Assembly (NCBI GenBank): GCA_001599915.1
Contig: BCIG01000010.1
Coordinates: 1 to 64,000 of the forward strand
Source of the DNA: Symbiotaphrina buchneri
Lineage: Eukaryota; Ascomycota; Symbiotaphrinales; Symbiotaphrinaceae
Direction: 5' to 3'
DNA: 64,000 nucleotides
Shown: in pieces, positions 11,611-21,672 of the stretch
Layout of the letters: the number at the start of each line of letters is the position of its first letter
How positions within the stretch are numbered: the stretch's first letter is position 1
Translations under genes and position numbers: made by a program
The notes under the pieces: generated by a model
Told to the model about the DNA's origin: nothing
Seen by the model: only the letters and a program-made list of their open reading frames with translations
The model's database searches: none

Positions 11611-12713
11611 ATGGCTGAACTTGATGCTGCGGCGCTGTTCAAGATCCCTGGCCGGAAGGCTGTCATTAGTGGTGGAGGTATGTTGATTGCCAGGAAAATA
11701 AGATCTGATCATCGAAGAAAACATAGACTGACAGCGTGCAGGCAGTGGGCTGGGGCAAATGATCGCTCGAGGCTTCTTCATCAACGGGGCTTCGGTGACA
11801 TTAATCGATCTGCAACAGGACCGGTTAGACGCCGTCAAGGCCGAGTTGCTGGAGTTGAAGAAGAAATTATCCCTCCCAGGAGAAGTGAAACTGTACGAGG
11901 CCACGCCCATCTCAAACTCCAACAAACCTCCACAAAACAACTAACTCCTCATGTCAGGGTGCAAGGCGACCTGAGCACCGAGCCCGGCCTCAAATCCGTC
12001 ATCTCCAAAGTCCTCAGCACGCACACCGAGCTGGACATCCTCGTGATGTGTGCGGGCATCCGGCGGGTCAACGCCAAAACCTTCGAGCCAGGCGAGTCGC
12101 TCGAGAAGCTCGTCGAAGCCACCACCTCACTCTCGTACGCCGACCTGGACGCCTCGTTCAGGATCAACCTGTTCCACCAATACTTCCTGACGGCGGGGCT
12201 GCTGAGCCTGCTGGGCGCGGCGGCGAAGAAGGGCGAGGGCCGCGGTTCGGTCATCTGCTTCAGCAGCGTGGCGGCGAACCATTGGGGCCAGTTCGTGCCC
12301 GCGTATCAGACGTCCAAAGCCGCCGTGGATCACCTCGTGAGGATCATGGCGGCGGAGTTTGCGGATCATTATAGTAAGTCTACCCCGAATACTCTTGCAT
12401 CCCCCCTCCCTCCGTCCATATTCAACCCAAAAAATCTGTGGCTAACGGTGTGCCACATCACACAGTCCGCGTCAACGCCATCTCGCCAGGCCTCTTCCCC
12501 TCGCGCATGAACCCGATGGACCCGTCGCATCCGGACTCGAACATGCGCTTCGCGTCGGAAATGCCGGCCCGCCGCCCTGGCACGGAGCAGGAGATGGTCG
12601 CTACGGCGCTGTACCTGGCGTCGCCAGGTGGCGCGTATATGACCGGCCAGCATATGCGCGTCGATGGTGGCAGGATGTTGGTTGCGGCGGGGAGGATCAG
12701 TCAGAAGCTTTGA
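11611..12713 (+). CDS. classical short-chain dehydrogenase/reductase
   Basis: Exons 11611-11677, 11742-11892, 11958-12373 and 12466-12713 give 293 aa (introns 64, 65 and 92 nt). The cofactor loop is VISGGGSGLGQM (TGxxxGxG type), split by intron 1. The acidic LIDLQQDR after beta-2 points to NAD(H). The structural motif is MCAGI, followed by N143. The catalytic Ser is in ICFSSVAA (175/176), with Y189 and K193 in AYQTSK. The C-terminus has VNAISPGLFPS and the MTGQHMRVDGGR signature. The enzyme should be soluble and oxidise an alcohol or reduce a ketone. Being divergent from a P450, it may oxidise the hydroxylated product, but the substrate is not readable from sequence. Confidence 0.9.
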
Positions 12714-13092
12714 ATAGAGATGTGTATATAAAGGCAATGGGATTCATGAAGCGTACGGAATGATCTCTTAGTGATACTGGGTCACGTTGTTGCGTGAATG
12801 TAGATGTTTGACTGTAGGAATTGCTGAAAGCATTTAGGGAGCCGTGACGTATCCCTCTCCGGCGAGCTTTGACAAGATCCAAGAACAAGATCCAAAATCT
12901 CATTCGCAACCAATTTGGTCATATTGAACACTGACTAGATTTAAAGTGACTGGCCGAATGGTCCTGAGTTAACACAATATACAAGCACTTGTGGATATTT
13001 ATGGCTCAGGCTTTGACCAGTAGTACTTGTAAAAGCTAATCTACATATATGAATGCATGTTTGTTACACCCCATTTTCACGCTTTTTCTTTT
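12714..13092. other. convergent intergenic region
   Basis: 379 bp, AT-rich towards its centre, between the 3' ends of the SDR and the amidohydrolase. It should contain both transcription end sites. No gene seen. Confidence 0.5.
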
Positions 13093-14496
13093 CTACAACA
13101 TTCCCACAGGCTGCCCATCCTGCTTCCAGACCTTCGCATCCTTCATGACAAAGTTCACTTTCCGCAACGCCGCCTTATCTTCTCTTGGATCCGCATCCAA
13201 AGCAATGATATCAGCTCTCGTGCCCGCTTCAAACCAACCAAAGCGCAAGCCACACAGATCCTTTCCGACCGATTCCCAGCCGCCCACGGTACAAGACTCC
13301 AGCACATCCTCCAGTTTCAAGCCGGCCTCAATCATCAGCTCCATCTCTCTCACATTATCGCCATGCGGGTACGTGCCAGTATCGCCACCACACGCAAACC
13401 TTACACCGAGCTCATACGCACGCGTCGTCTGGGCCATGATCTGCTTGAAGCGCTTCGCATGGAGGATCTCACAAACCGCCAGGGTAGGGACAAAGACGCA
13501 GCCACGCTTAGCCATCTCCTGGAACAGCTCATCGGTGGCATAGTAGCCATGCTCGATCGTCTGCACGCCCGCGCGCACCGCACACAGCGCGCCCTCGACG
13601 GTGCCGCAGTGCGCCGCGACAGGCGCCTGGCCCAGCTTCGCCTCTTTGACGATCATGTCCATCTCCTCCTGCGCGAACACCATCACGTCCGGGTTCGGGT
13701 CTGCGGGCGGGTGCAGCACGCTGTGCACGTATGGGTGCTGCTGCGCCGGCGGGTACCGCATGATCCGCCGCCGGTAGTCGGCGAAGAACTTGATGACGTC
13801 GGCGCCCGCGGCGATTCGTCGACGCACGGCGGTGCGGATCTGGTCTACGCCGTCGACCGCCTCGCCTCCGGCGGGCAGGCATGTCCCGCAATTCTCCGTC
13901 CGTGGCTCGTAGGACCCGGTGCTGGCGAGCACGCGCGTGGCGACGAAGAGACGCGGTCCGGGGATCAGCCCGCGGTTGATGGCGTCGCGCACGTTTGCGT
14001 CGGCTTCGCCCATGGATTCGGAGCCCTGGTCGCTGTATCTTAACTTAGTATGCGCTTCTGAGCAATTGAGCGACGGTGGACGTACCGGTAGGTCGTGTAG
14101 CCTGCCAGCAGGGCGGTGCGGCAATGGTTTGCAGCTCTGAGGACGCGCTCGGCCGCGCTCTCATCGCGCTTCTGCTGCAATGAGGGCGTTTCGCTGCGGC
14201 CAATGTCAGTTTGTGTCAGCTTGCGCAATGGGCCAGCTGGGCAGCTGGTGGAGCAGAGCTTACGAGTATGCGTGAAGGAAGATATGCGTATGGGCATCGA
14301 CAAACCCAGGCATTGTGACCTTGCCTCTCAGGTCGACATCGCCCTCCGGGACCTTGGATCCCAGCTCCTCCGTGCGCGTGAAGACATCAATGATGTTTCC
14401 CGACACGGGATCAACCTTGATCGAGACATTGTCCACGAAGGCCTTCTTTTTGGGGTCGAACAATGTTGACGTATGAACGGTATACGGTGAAGCCAT
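13093..14496 (-). CDS. metal-dependent amidohydrolase (prolidase / imidazolonepropionase-like)
   Basis: Exons 14264-14496, 14086-14193 and 13093-14032 give 426 aa, a typical length. All binuclear-metal ligands of the amidohydrolase superfamily are visible: H69-x-H71 in DAHTH, the carboxylatable K195 in GADVIKFF, H255 in VAAHCGT, H275 in TIEHGYY, and D331 in FACGGDTG. The combination resembles Xaa-Pro dipeptidase or imidazolonepropionase-like enzymes, a group that also includes amide- and lactam-cleaving mycotoxin hydrolases. No signal peptide is evident, so it is probably cytosolic. It is divergent from a Dal5-type permease at 15024 and the two likely share a promoter, which suggests uptake and hydrolysis of one N-containing compound. 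The substrate is unknown. Confidence 0.9.
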
Positions 14497-15023
14497 CTTG
14501 TGCAAGAAACAATATTGTGTCACGAGATAAGAAACAATTGTTCCGTTCAATGGAGAAAATTGCAACTTTCTCAACACATCGTCGGCCTACACTACATTCG
14601 GCTCCGCGGCCAGATAACCTTGGCACGAATACCCGCCGCTGCATCGCGCTCCGTCGGTTTTGTCCGGTCCAGGCGTCCAAGGCGGACCACACCTAGCGCA
14701 GCGGAGTTTTGCTAGGCCCACCCAGAATCCACTAGCAGTCCTCCGCGCGCAGCGATCCTCCATGCAGATTCCTCAATCGAGAATCGGACCGCCATGCGTT
14801 GCAGGGATGCTGGATAGTCCATGCCGGCGCCAACGCGGGGATTGAGATAAGAGATATCCTGTGGGCTGGGAAGCACTTAATAAAGGATCTCGTGTGCACC
14901 TCCCAGGGTCTGTTCCACACCAGCACTCCGGGCCTCTTTCTGCAGTCCGAAGAAAATTTCTCTGCAACATATTAGCCTGTCTGCAGGGATCAAAGCTTTT
15001 CGGGGCAAAAGAGCATTACGAGA
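14497..15023. promoter_or_regulatory. divergent promoter, amidohydrolase / permease
   Basis: 527 bp between two start codons. It contains a TCGG-N6-CCGG palindrome at 14654-14667 and further CGG/CCG triplets around 14600-14690. No gene seen. Confidence 0.5.
14654..14667. promoter_or_regulatory. candidate zinc-cluster binding site, TCGG-N6-CCGG
   Basis: TCGGTTTTGTCCGG has inverted CGG half-sites six bases apart with a T-rich spacer. Read on the minus strand, the site at 7122-7135 has the same arrangement with spacer CTTTTT. The match between two promoters of one block suggests a shared regulator, most simply one of the two zinc-cluster proteins at 4.6-9.1 kb. Confidence 0.45.
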
Positions 15024-16813
15024 ATGACTGTGCAGGCGGTCACTGAAGAAAAGATGGCTTCCAAGGAGATGATGACCGGACCTGGGTCCGACGAGGCCAG
15101 CGTCGAGCAGGGCGGCGTCCTCACTGAGAAGAAAGGTATCGACGAGGCGCTGAAGTTTGTGCACGAGCAGGCCGTCCCCATCGACGAGCCGACCAACAAG
15201 CGCATCCGGCACAAGATCGACTGGAACTTGTTGCCTATAATGTACGGCCTGTATATGCTGCAGTACCTCGACAAGACCACGCTCAGTTACGCGGCCACCA
15301 TGGGGATCAAGACGGATCTCCATCTCACTGCCTCGCAGTATTCTTGGTATGTATCTCATCAGCAGGAGAGGTATTTTGAGGATCGAATGGCTGATTTTCA
15401 AAAGGACTGGTTCTATTTTCTACCTTGGGTACCTCGTTTTCGAGTATCCTCATAACCGCATGATGCAGAGGTTCCCCGTCGGCAAATACATCTCTTGCAC
15501 TGTCATCATGTGGGGCATCATCCTGTGCTGCACTGCCGGGTGCAAGAACTTCGCTGGGATCATGGCTACCCGTTTCTTCCTCGGTGCGCTCGAGGGCGCC
15601 GTCACTGCAGGTGAGCCACACTTCCACCTCGTTTATAGCTAAAACATCAAGCTAAACTATCACAGGCTTCGTCTTGATCACCTCGCAATGGTACCGCAGC
15701 TCCGAGCAAGCATTCCGTACTGAAATCTGGTTCAGCGCCAACGGGACGGCGCAGATCGTCGGCGGTGTCGTGGCTTACGGCATCGATCGCGGCATCAAGG
15801 AGAACCACAGCATCACGTTCCCTTCGTGGAAGGTCATGTTCCTCGTCACTGGCCTGGTCACAGGCTTGTACGGTGTGTTCATGCTCTTCTTCCTCCCCGA
15901 CTCGCCCATCAACGCGCGCTGGTTGAACGACGAGGAGCGCCATTTGGCTGTCGAACGTCTTCGGGCCAACCAGCAGGGTATTGGCAGCAAGGTATTCAAG
16001 TGGTACCAAGTCAAGGAGACCTTCCTCGACATTAGGGTAAGCTTCTCCCTCCTCTCACTCTTCCACACCAGCACTAACAGACTCGCCAACAGACATACAT
16101 CATCTTCCTCTTCTGCGTGACAGTCAACATCCCCAACGGCGGCATCACGGTCTTCTTCACACAGCTGATCCAAGGCTATGGTTTCGACGCCGACACGACT
16201 TTCCTCGTCAGCATGCCCGGCGGGCTCGTCGAGATCGTCGTCACCCTCGCCATCCCCTATATCGCCTACCGCATCCAGAACCGCATGCTGACGGCCGCCT
16301 GCTCGCAACTGCTCTCGCTCTTCGGCGCCTCCCTCATGACGGGGCTCTCGCGCCACGGCCCTACCGACTACCGCATTGGCCAGCTTGTCGGCTACTACAT
16401 CACCATCGGCAACTCCGCCACCGCGCTCATCCTCTTCCTCAGCATGGTCTCGACCAATGCAGCCGGTCACACCAAGAAGACGACCGTCAACGCCGTGCTG
16501 CTGGTTGGTTACTCTGTCGGTAAGTTCTACTCTTCCTCCCCAATAATAACCCCTGTAGCTCACGCAATCCCCTCTAGGTTTCCTTATCGGCCCTCAGACG
16601 TTCCGCGACGGGCCATACTACCGCAACGCCAAGTACGACATCATCGCGCAGTGGTTCGCCGCCATGCTGTGCTGCTTGGCGCTGTACTATGTCAACCGGC
16701 GCGAGAACAAGAAACGCGATGCGGCGGCAGTCAACTTGCCCCCGCAGCCGGCTGGCCAGGAGTTCATGGACTTGACGGATAAGGAGAACCCCTACTTTAG
16801 ATACTCTCTTTGA
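15024..16813 (+). CDS. MFS permease, anion:cation symporter family (Dal5/allantoate type)
   Basis: Exons 15024-15346, 15405-15610, 15666-16036, 16093-16519 and 16578-16813 give 520 aa (introns 55-58 nt). The soluble N-tail is followed by RIRHKIDWNLLPIMYGLYML and QYLDKTTLSYAA, characteristic of the ACS/Dal5 group (LDKxxxxYA). Other group signatures are the loop YPHNRMMQRFPVGKY, the segment TRFFLGALEG and the loop FFLPDSPINARWL. About 12 membrane segments can be placed. It should be a plasma-membrane H+ symporter for organic anions or small N-compounds such as allantoate, ureidosuccinate, vitamins or dipeptides. It is divergent from the amidohydrolase. Confidence 0.92.
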
Positions 16814-17377
16814 GACGCCCTCTTTTCCTTTTCTGGGAGGCTGCCCAGGCGGTGGTCTATTATTATTGGGGGTTTGTAAGAGAATGGGTTCGGTAGAGGA
16901 TGGGCTTGTGTAGAGAAGAGTGAAGTTGGAGGCGTTTTATTTTCCAATTGTATGTTGAAGTTAGGGAAGTGAAGGTTCACCCAGTGATAGAAGTGAACAC
17001 ACACCAAGTGACTCGAGCCGTAAATCGCCAGGGACCCTGCATAACTGTACCTCAGTGTGAATTGAAAAACGCCATCAAGATGAGATCGGATGCCCAGAAC
17101 TACCTGGTAGATCCCGATTCAAAAACCCGTTTGAGCTTGGTACAGTGTGCGCCACGGCTGTGAGGACCCCTCAGCACAGGCGTGGTCTGGCGACTTCTTG
17201 CGCACAGCTTAGCCTTCCCTCTGTTCCCATAATTATGCATGATTATTGTTCGTACCATCATAAAGGTAACGGGCTACTGCGCATATTCGCCCATTTGCTT
17301 TATTCCCCGTCTGACGTCATGTTGTCTCAGTCCATAGCCAGTCATAACCAGGCAGAAGCGAAAATACCAGGCAACCA
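16814..17377. other. intergenic, no gene seen
   Basis: 564 bp between the permease stop and the WD40 start, both on the plus strand. It holds the 3' region of one and the promoter of the other. No motif stands out. Confidence 0.5.
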
Positions 17378-18571
17378 ATGTCTCCCGACCACCAGAGGCT
17401 CGGCCAAAATATCTCTTCATCACCTAGCAATGTGAAAACAGAGAGCAAACCAACTCCGGCGCATCTCATGGCCGGCACACCAGACACCGCAGCGACCCAG
17501 CCGGGCGCCAGCTCGCCCTACTCAAAGCTTCTGGGCTCCTACACCCCCATCCAGTTCCCGCACCCATCGCGGCCGCAAGAGGGCCACAGCGAGTGCATTT
17601 ACGCGCTCCAACTCGGGGCTTCGTACATCGTGACGGGCAGCCGCGACCGCTCCGTGCGCATCTGGTCACCCGCAACCCAGACACTACTCGTGCCACCTCT
17701 GCTGGGCCATACCTCCTCGGTACTATGTCTGCAGTTCGACGAAGCGGAAGACCTGCTGGCGACCGGTGGCGCGGATGGCATGGTCCTGTTCTGGCGCCTG
17801 TCGACAGGAGAGTTGTTGAAGAAGATTGAGGGCGCGCATGAGAGCAGCGTGCTGGATCTCAGTTTCGACAAGGACATTTTGGTTACTGCGTCGAAGGACC
17901 GCACCGTCAAGATCTGGCGCCGCGCGGGATTCTTCTCCTCCACTCCCTCCGCGAGCAACGCCCCCGACCTCGACGCCAGCCCCGCAGAGGAGGCGCCGCT
18001 CAAAGTCCTGCGCGACCACCACGCCGCCGTAAACAAAGTGCAGCTCTGGCCCGGGCAAATCATATCCGGCAGCGGCGACCGGACGATCCGGATCTGGGAC
18101 GGTGCGACGGGTGCGTGTATGCGGGTCATCGCCGCACACGAGAAGGGGATTGCGGCGCTGCAGGTGTGCGACGGGTATATCTTCTCGGGCGGCAGCGATA
18201 ATACGATCCGCGTCTTTGACGTAGAGGGAGGGAGGGAGTTGGCGTGTTTGCGCGCGCATAGTAATTTGGTGAGGAGGGTTTGTGTGCGCCGCGAGCCGGG
18301 CGCGGGGAGCGAGGGGGATGGGGAGGAAGGGGGCTTTTGGTTGATGGCTTGCTCCTATGATGGGACTATCACGATCTGGAGAGGCAGTGGCGCGCAGTGG
18401 GCGCTGCTGAGGCGCCTGCATACGGCGCAGGCTATGCGGGCGCTGGGAATTGAGGGGGCGGAGAATTTGCCTGAGGAGGGAGGGCCGAGGGCGTTTGGAG
18501 TGCAGTTTGATGAGCGGAGGATTGTATGTTGTTTGCATGAGAACGTTCTGCTGGGGTGGGAGTTTGCGTGA
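17378..18571 (+). CDS. WD40-repeat protein
   Basis: A single-exon gene of 397 aa. After a Ser/Pro-rich leader (about residues 1-65) there are about seven WD40 blades. Visible signatures include YIVTGSRDRSVRIW, LLATGGADGMVLFW, ILVTASKDRTVKIW, IISGSGDRTIRIWD, YIFSGGSDNTIRVFD and LMACSYDGTITIW. Repeats 3 and 4 are separated by a loop rich in Ser and acidic residues. No F-box or other N-terminal domain is seen, although similar fungal propellers often have one. A protein-protein interaction platform is the safe reading. Upstream sequence offers no in-frame extension. Confidence 0.88.
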   Translation: MSPDHQRLGQNISSSPSNVKTESKPTPAHLMAGTPDTAATQPGASSPYSKLLGSYTPIQFPHPSRPQEGHSECIYALQLGASYIVTGSRDRSVRIWSPATQTLLVPPLLGHTSSVLCLQFDEAEDLLATGGADGMVLFWRLSTGELLKKIEGAHESSVLDLSFDKDILVTASKDRTVKIWRRAGFFSSTPSASNAPDLDASPAEEAPLKVLRDHHAAVNKVQLWPGQIISGSGDRTIRIWDGATGACMRVIAAHEKGIAALQVCDGYIFSGGSDNTIRVFDVEGGRELACLRAHSNLVRRVCVRREPGAGSEGDGEEGGFWLMACSYDGTITIWRGSGAQWALLRRLHTAQAMRALGIEGAENLPEEGGPRAFGVQFDERRIVCCLHENVLLGWEFA

Positions 18572-19748
18572 GGGGTTTGGGATGCGTGCCACTGCGTGGA
18601 GGGCGGGGTTTTGGGATTGGGGGGATTGAGGTGGGATATATATGGTGGGTTTTGGCAAAAGCGCTGCCAAAGTTTTGGAATTATGGACTATATGTGGATA
18701 TGGTACAGAGCGACAGCAACGGGCTTGACTGGGACTGCTCATTGCAGATAAATTATCTCCGAGTGGACGTGGAACAAGAACAAGACCGGCGGTTCTCACA
18801 TCTCCTCGAGTGTATGACGAACAGAACAGACGTTAATTGGAATACCATGGAAACCAACGTCTTGTGCAGCGTTGATCAAGGTCATATAAGCAGCATTATT
18901 CATGAGTCGTGATCTCGTGAAGAGAGAAACTTTTACACCCTTAGCATCAACCTCACGCCTTCCCAAACAGCAGCTCTTCCTCTCCCTCATACACCACTCC
19001 CTCCTTCTCCTTCTCCTTCCGCCTTCCACCCTCGGCCGCCCTCCTCCCCACCCCTCTCGGATCCAGCATAAGTCTCAAGCTCTCGACCTGTTCCCGCCAA
19101 TGCTGGACCTCTCTCACATAACTTCATCGGGGCTGGGGTTGACGGGTGCGGTGGCTGCTATGGATGAGGTGTAGTCGAGATGGAGGTGGGAGACTCAGCT
19201 GGTCTTTGTGTTACATATCTGTGGGGGCGAAAACAGCGGTCGGTCAGACACACAGGGAGCAACGCACGGGAAGTTCTACGTCGCAGCCCAGAGTTAAACC
19301 TAGAAGGTTTCACTGGGGGACATACCTTATGCTAAGCGAAGCGGTGTTCAGGTACACTAAACTGCATACAAATAACTAGCAAACAGAAGTACCACTAAAC
19401 TTGAAGCTGCAACTGCTGTCTCTGTTGAGGGAGCGCCTGTCTCCCTATCTTATAGACGAAAGCCTACCTTCCTAGAAGCTCCTACAAAGCGGTAAATCAT
19501 GCAATGAAACATGCAATCGGCGATCTATCCCTATCTAGACAAACCTTCTTCAAGCTACGGTTTTCAGCTTTTTCAGCTCTGTTCAGCTGCTCTGTTCAGC
19601 TGCTGCTAGCGGAGTATCACCGTGCTCTTAGGTAGCCACCATAGGGTTAGGGTGCCAAGCTCCCTATGGAAACCTTCTCGGTTCAAGTCCCAGGACATTT
19701 CTAAGTCTTCTTCAACTCTACAAAACAACTTGATTGTATGCTCTCTTG
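18572..19748. other. intergenic with tRNA-like B-box and hairpin
   Basis: 1.18 kb between convergent genes. Around 19561-19610 the motif TTCAGCT recurs. At 19639-19669 there is a perfect 8-bp hairpin (CCATAGGG ... CCCTATGG). Eleven bases downstream, GGTTCAAGTCC (19680-19690) matches a pol III B-box. No coding sequence is credible. See findings. Confidence 0.4.
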
Positions 19749-21215
19749 CTAGAATAAAGCGTGAGGTGATGTGCGCCTCGGTTTGATCCCTTTTGTGACA
19801 GGTAAAAGGGCCGACGACGCTGCTTCAGAACTCACTATTCCAATAAAGACGCCTGGGATATATTCAGGAGCGCCGTCGAGGCCCACTATGGCAGCTAACC
19901 CAGGGGCTCCGAATGGGAACCTGATGGCAGTGGAGATGTGTATTGTGGTTTCACCGCGCTGTCCGAGTTCGGACTGAGGGAAGAATGCTCCGTCCTGGGT
20001 CGCGACTCCAGGTCCGCTTCCCGTGAAGCCCATCCGTGTCAGTTTGGCATGCCCACGTGGAAGAATAGCTTCGTTGCTCTGGTCTTCTGGGGGACCTTGA
20101 CCCAGCCATTGTATGATGTGCTCTCTTGCTTCCTCGCTCAATATGTCGGGCTTCAAAGAAATGACCTTATCCAGCCAGAAGCCATCAGTATCATAACGGC
20201 CCGGCTGTCCCTCACCCCAGCTATGCCACGGCAGAACCGAAGGCAAGATCCCCTCCCGGGGGCGCCACTGCAACCCCAGCTCGGTACTCCTAGGCGCAGC
20301 AGAATAGACGAACGAAAAATCATTCTTCTCGCCACAAATATCCATCAGCATCCTGCACAACGCGGCTTCATCCTGCTCGCTACTGCGCTTCGACGGCTGA
20401 TCGGTCACAGCACCAATCATGGCATAAAAGTAATTCTGCGGACTCGCCCACACGCGACGATCCAGATTCGCCATGACTGCGTAGACAGCGCGCTGCGCGT
20501 ACCCGCTGACCAGCCAGTCCGCAATGAGTTCCTCGAATGCGCCCAGGCGGGGAAACTTCTGCCTCACCGTCACCGTATCCAGCGCATGGCTCCGCTGATA
20601 CAGCTCGAGCGAGTATCCGACGCGATTCAGGAACGCGCTGCCGTCGACCACGATCTCGGGTAGGGCCGGACATTTGAAGACGCAGGCTTGGCTATTGACG
20701 ACCTCCTGGTACGTCCACACACTCGCAACCCATTCATCCTGTTCCAGGGTCTTCAGCGCGTCTTCTTGCAGCCTATCACTACGGCTCATTTCCCTTACGG
20801 CCGTGAAGGACTGCTCTCCCAGCACGACGCAGACGCTCGCGGCCTGGCTGAAGATATAGCCCATGCTCTCGAGCGTGGTGCGGCGCTGCGGCTGCGCGGT
20901 TGGAATGCTGAATGCGTCCAGCCAGAACGCGCTGTGCGCGCTGGCGTGCATGGCCGTCTCCAGCGCTGGCAGCGTGTGCGTTGATAGCTCGCGCGAGCCG
21001 GCGCGGAAGGGGTTTGCGGTCCGGCCGAGACCCCAGACGTAGGAGACGCAGATATATGGCGGGTGCGGCGCCTCTACGCTGGAGTGGGGAGGGAAAGTGA
21101 CCAGATGCCAGCGGCGACCATCGAGCAAGAATGGCTCCGCATTGGAGTCTGGAGCTTGGGTTTGTTCAACCAGCAGATTGAGTTCCATGTTCGGTGATGA
21201 TTGCGGTGGTTGCAT
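19749..21215 (-). CDS. HET-domain protein (heterokaryon incompatibility family)
   Basis: A single-exon gene of 488 aa. The HET core is clear: YICVSYVWG (about residue 51), AFWLDAFSIPTAQPQRR, MGYIFSQAASVCVVLGE and SVWTYQEVVNSQ, the W-x-Y-Q-E element that closes the domain. The C-terminal 250 residues resemble no repeat type (no WD40, ankyrin or TPR), so the effector or sensor half is of unknown class. Family members control non-self recognition and can trigger cell death after hyphal fusion. Many genomes carry dozens of paralogues. An alternative start at Met10 is possible. No transmembrane segment is evident. Confidence 0.88.
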   Translation of the reverse strand: MQPPQSSPNMELNLLVEQTQAPDSNAEPFLLDGRRWHLVTFPPHSSVEAPHPPYICVSYVWGLGRTANPFRAGSRELSTHTLPALETAMHASAHSAFWLDAFSIPTAQPQRRTTLESMGYIFSQAASVCVVLGEQSFTAVREMSRSDRLQEDALKTLEQDEWVASVWTYQEVVNSQACVFKCPALPEIVVDGSAFLNRVGYSLELYQRSHALDTVTVRQKFPRLGAFEELIADWLVSGYAQRAVYAVMANLDRRVWASPQNYFYAMIGAVTDQPSKRSSEQDEAALCRMLMDICGEKNDFSFVYSAAPRSTELGLQWRPREGILPSVLPWHSWGEGQPGRYDTDGFWLDKVISLKPDILSEEAREHIIQWLGQGPPEDQSNEAILPRGHAKLTRMGFTGSGPGVATQDGAFFPQSELGQRGETTIHISTAIRFPFGAPGLAAIVGLDGAPEYIPGVFIGIVSSEAASSALLPVTKGIKPRRTSPHALF

Positions 21216-21672
21216 GTTGCTCAGACAGCCTGATGTCTGTCACTACTTTAGCTATGCCAGCGCATTCCATATGCAGCGACATGCAGCGACATGCATCAAC
21301 CCCTGTCTGTTCTTGACGCCACACAGATGCCTATTGGCTAGGCGGCCGGGGAGTCTGAAGGCAGTCACAATAAGCTAGGAAGATGTGAGAGGAGTCAAGG
21401 CGGGCAAGCAATGTCTGGACAACGGCTTACAGCACGACGCGGCACCACAGAAACTTCCTTTGTGGCGGGTCGGGGTCGGGGTCAGGCTGATGGGTCAATT
21501 GAGCATGTGTCTCATAGCGGTAGGGGCAGTTGATGACTTATGACCAAATCAAGCACTCGGGAAGGTCGCAACGGGTGGATACGGAGTACGAAGGAAGCCT
21601 TTTTTCGAATCGTCTACTTCTCAATTCTCTCCGACCCCAGCCAACACCCCTTCCCCTCCCACACTCCGCCCT
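21216..21672. other. intergenic, no gene seen
   Basis: 457 bp between the HET gene start and the 3' end of the aldolase-family gene. It contains the HET promoter. No striking element. Confidence 0.45.

Noticed and set aside
13057-14043. 328-codon plus-strand frame
   Set aside because: Antisense shadow of the amidohydrolase; Arg/His-rich composition without motifs, whereas the minus strand has every catalytic ligand.
15775-16563. 262-codon minus-strand frame
   Set aside because: Antisense to the Dal5-type permease; charged low-complexity composition typical of GC-rich shadow frames.
17723-18799. 358-codon minus-strand frame
   Set aside because: Antisense shadow of the WD40 gene; no domain features, while the plus strand shows regular WD40 blades.
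19645-19655. TTAGGG-like telomere repeat
   Set aside because: Fewer than two units, embedded in a hairpin; no tandem array.
19680-19690. Possible tRNA gene from the exact B-box
   Set aside because: No 7-bp acceptor stem and no proper anticodon arm can be formed; the T-stem has a mismatch. Kept only as a possible tRNA-derived fragment.
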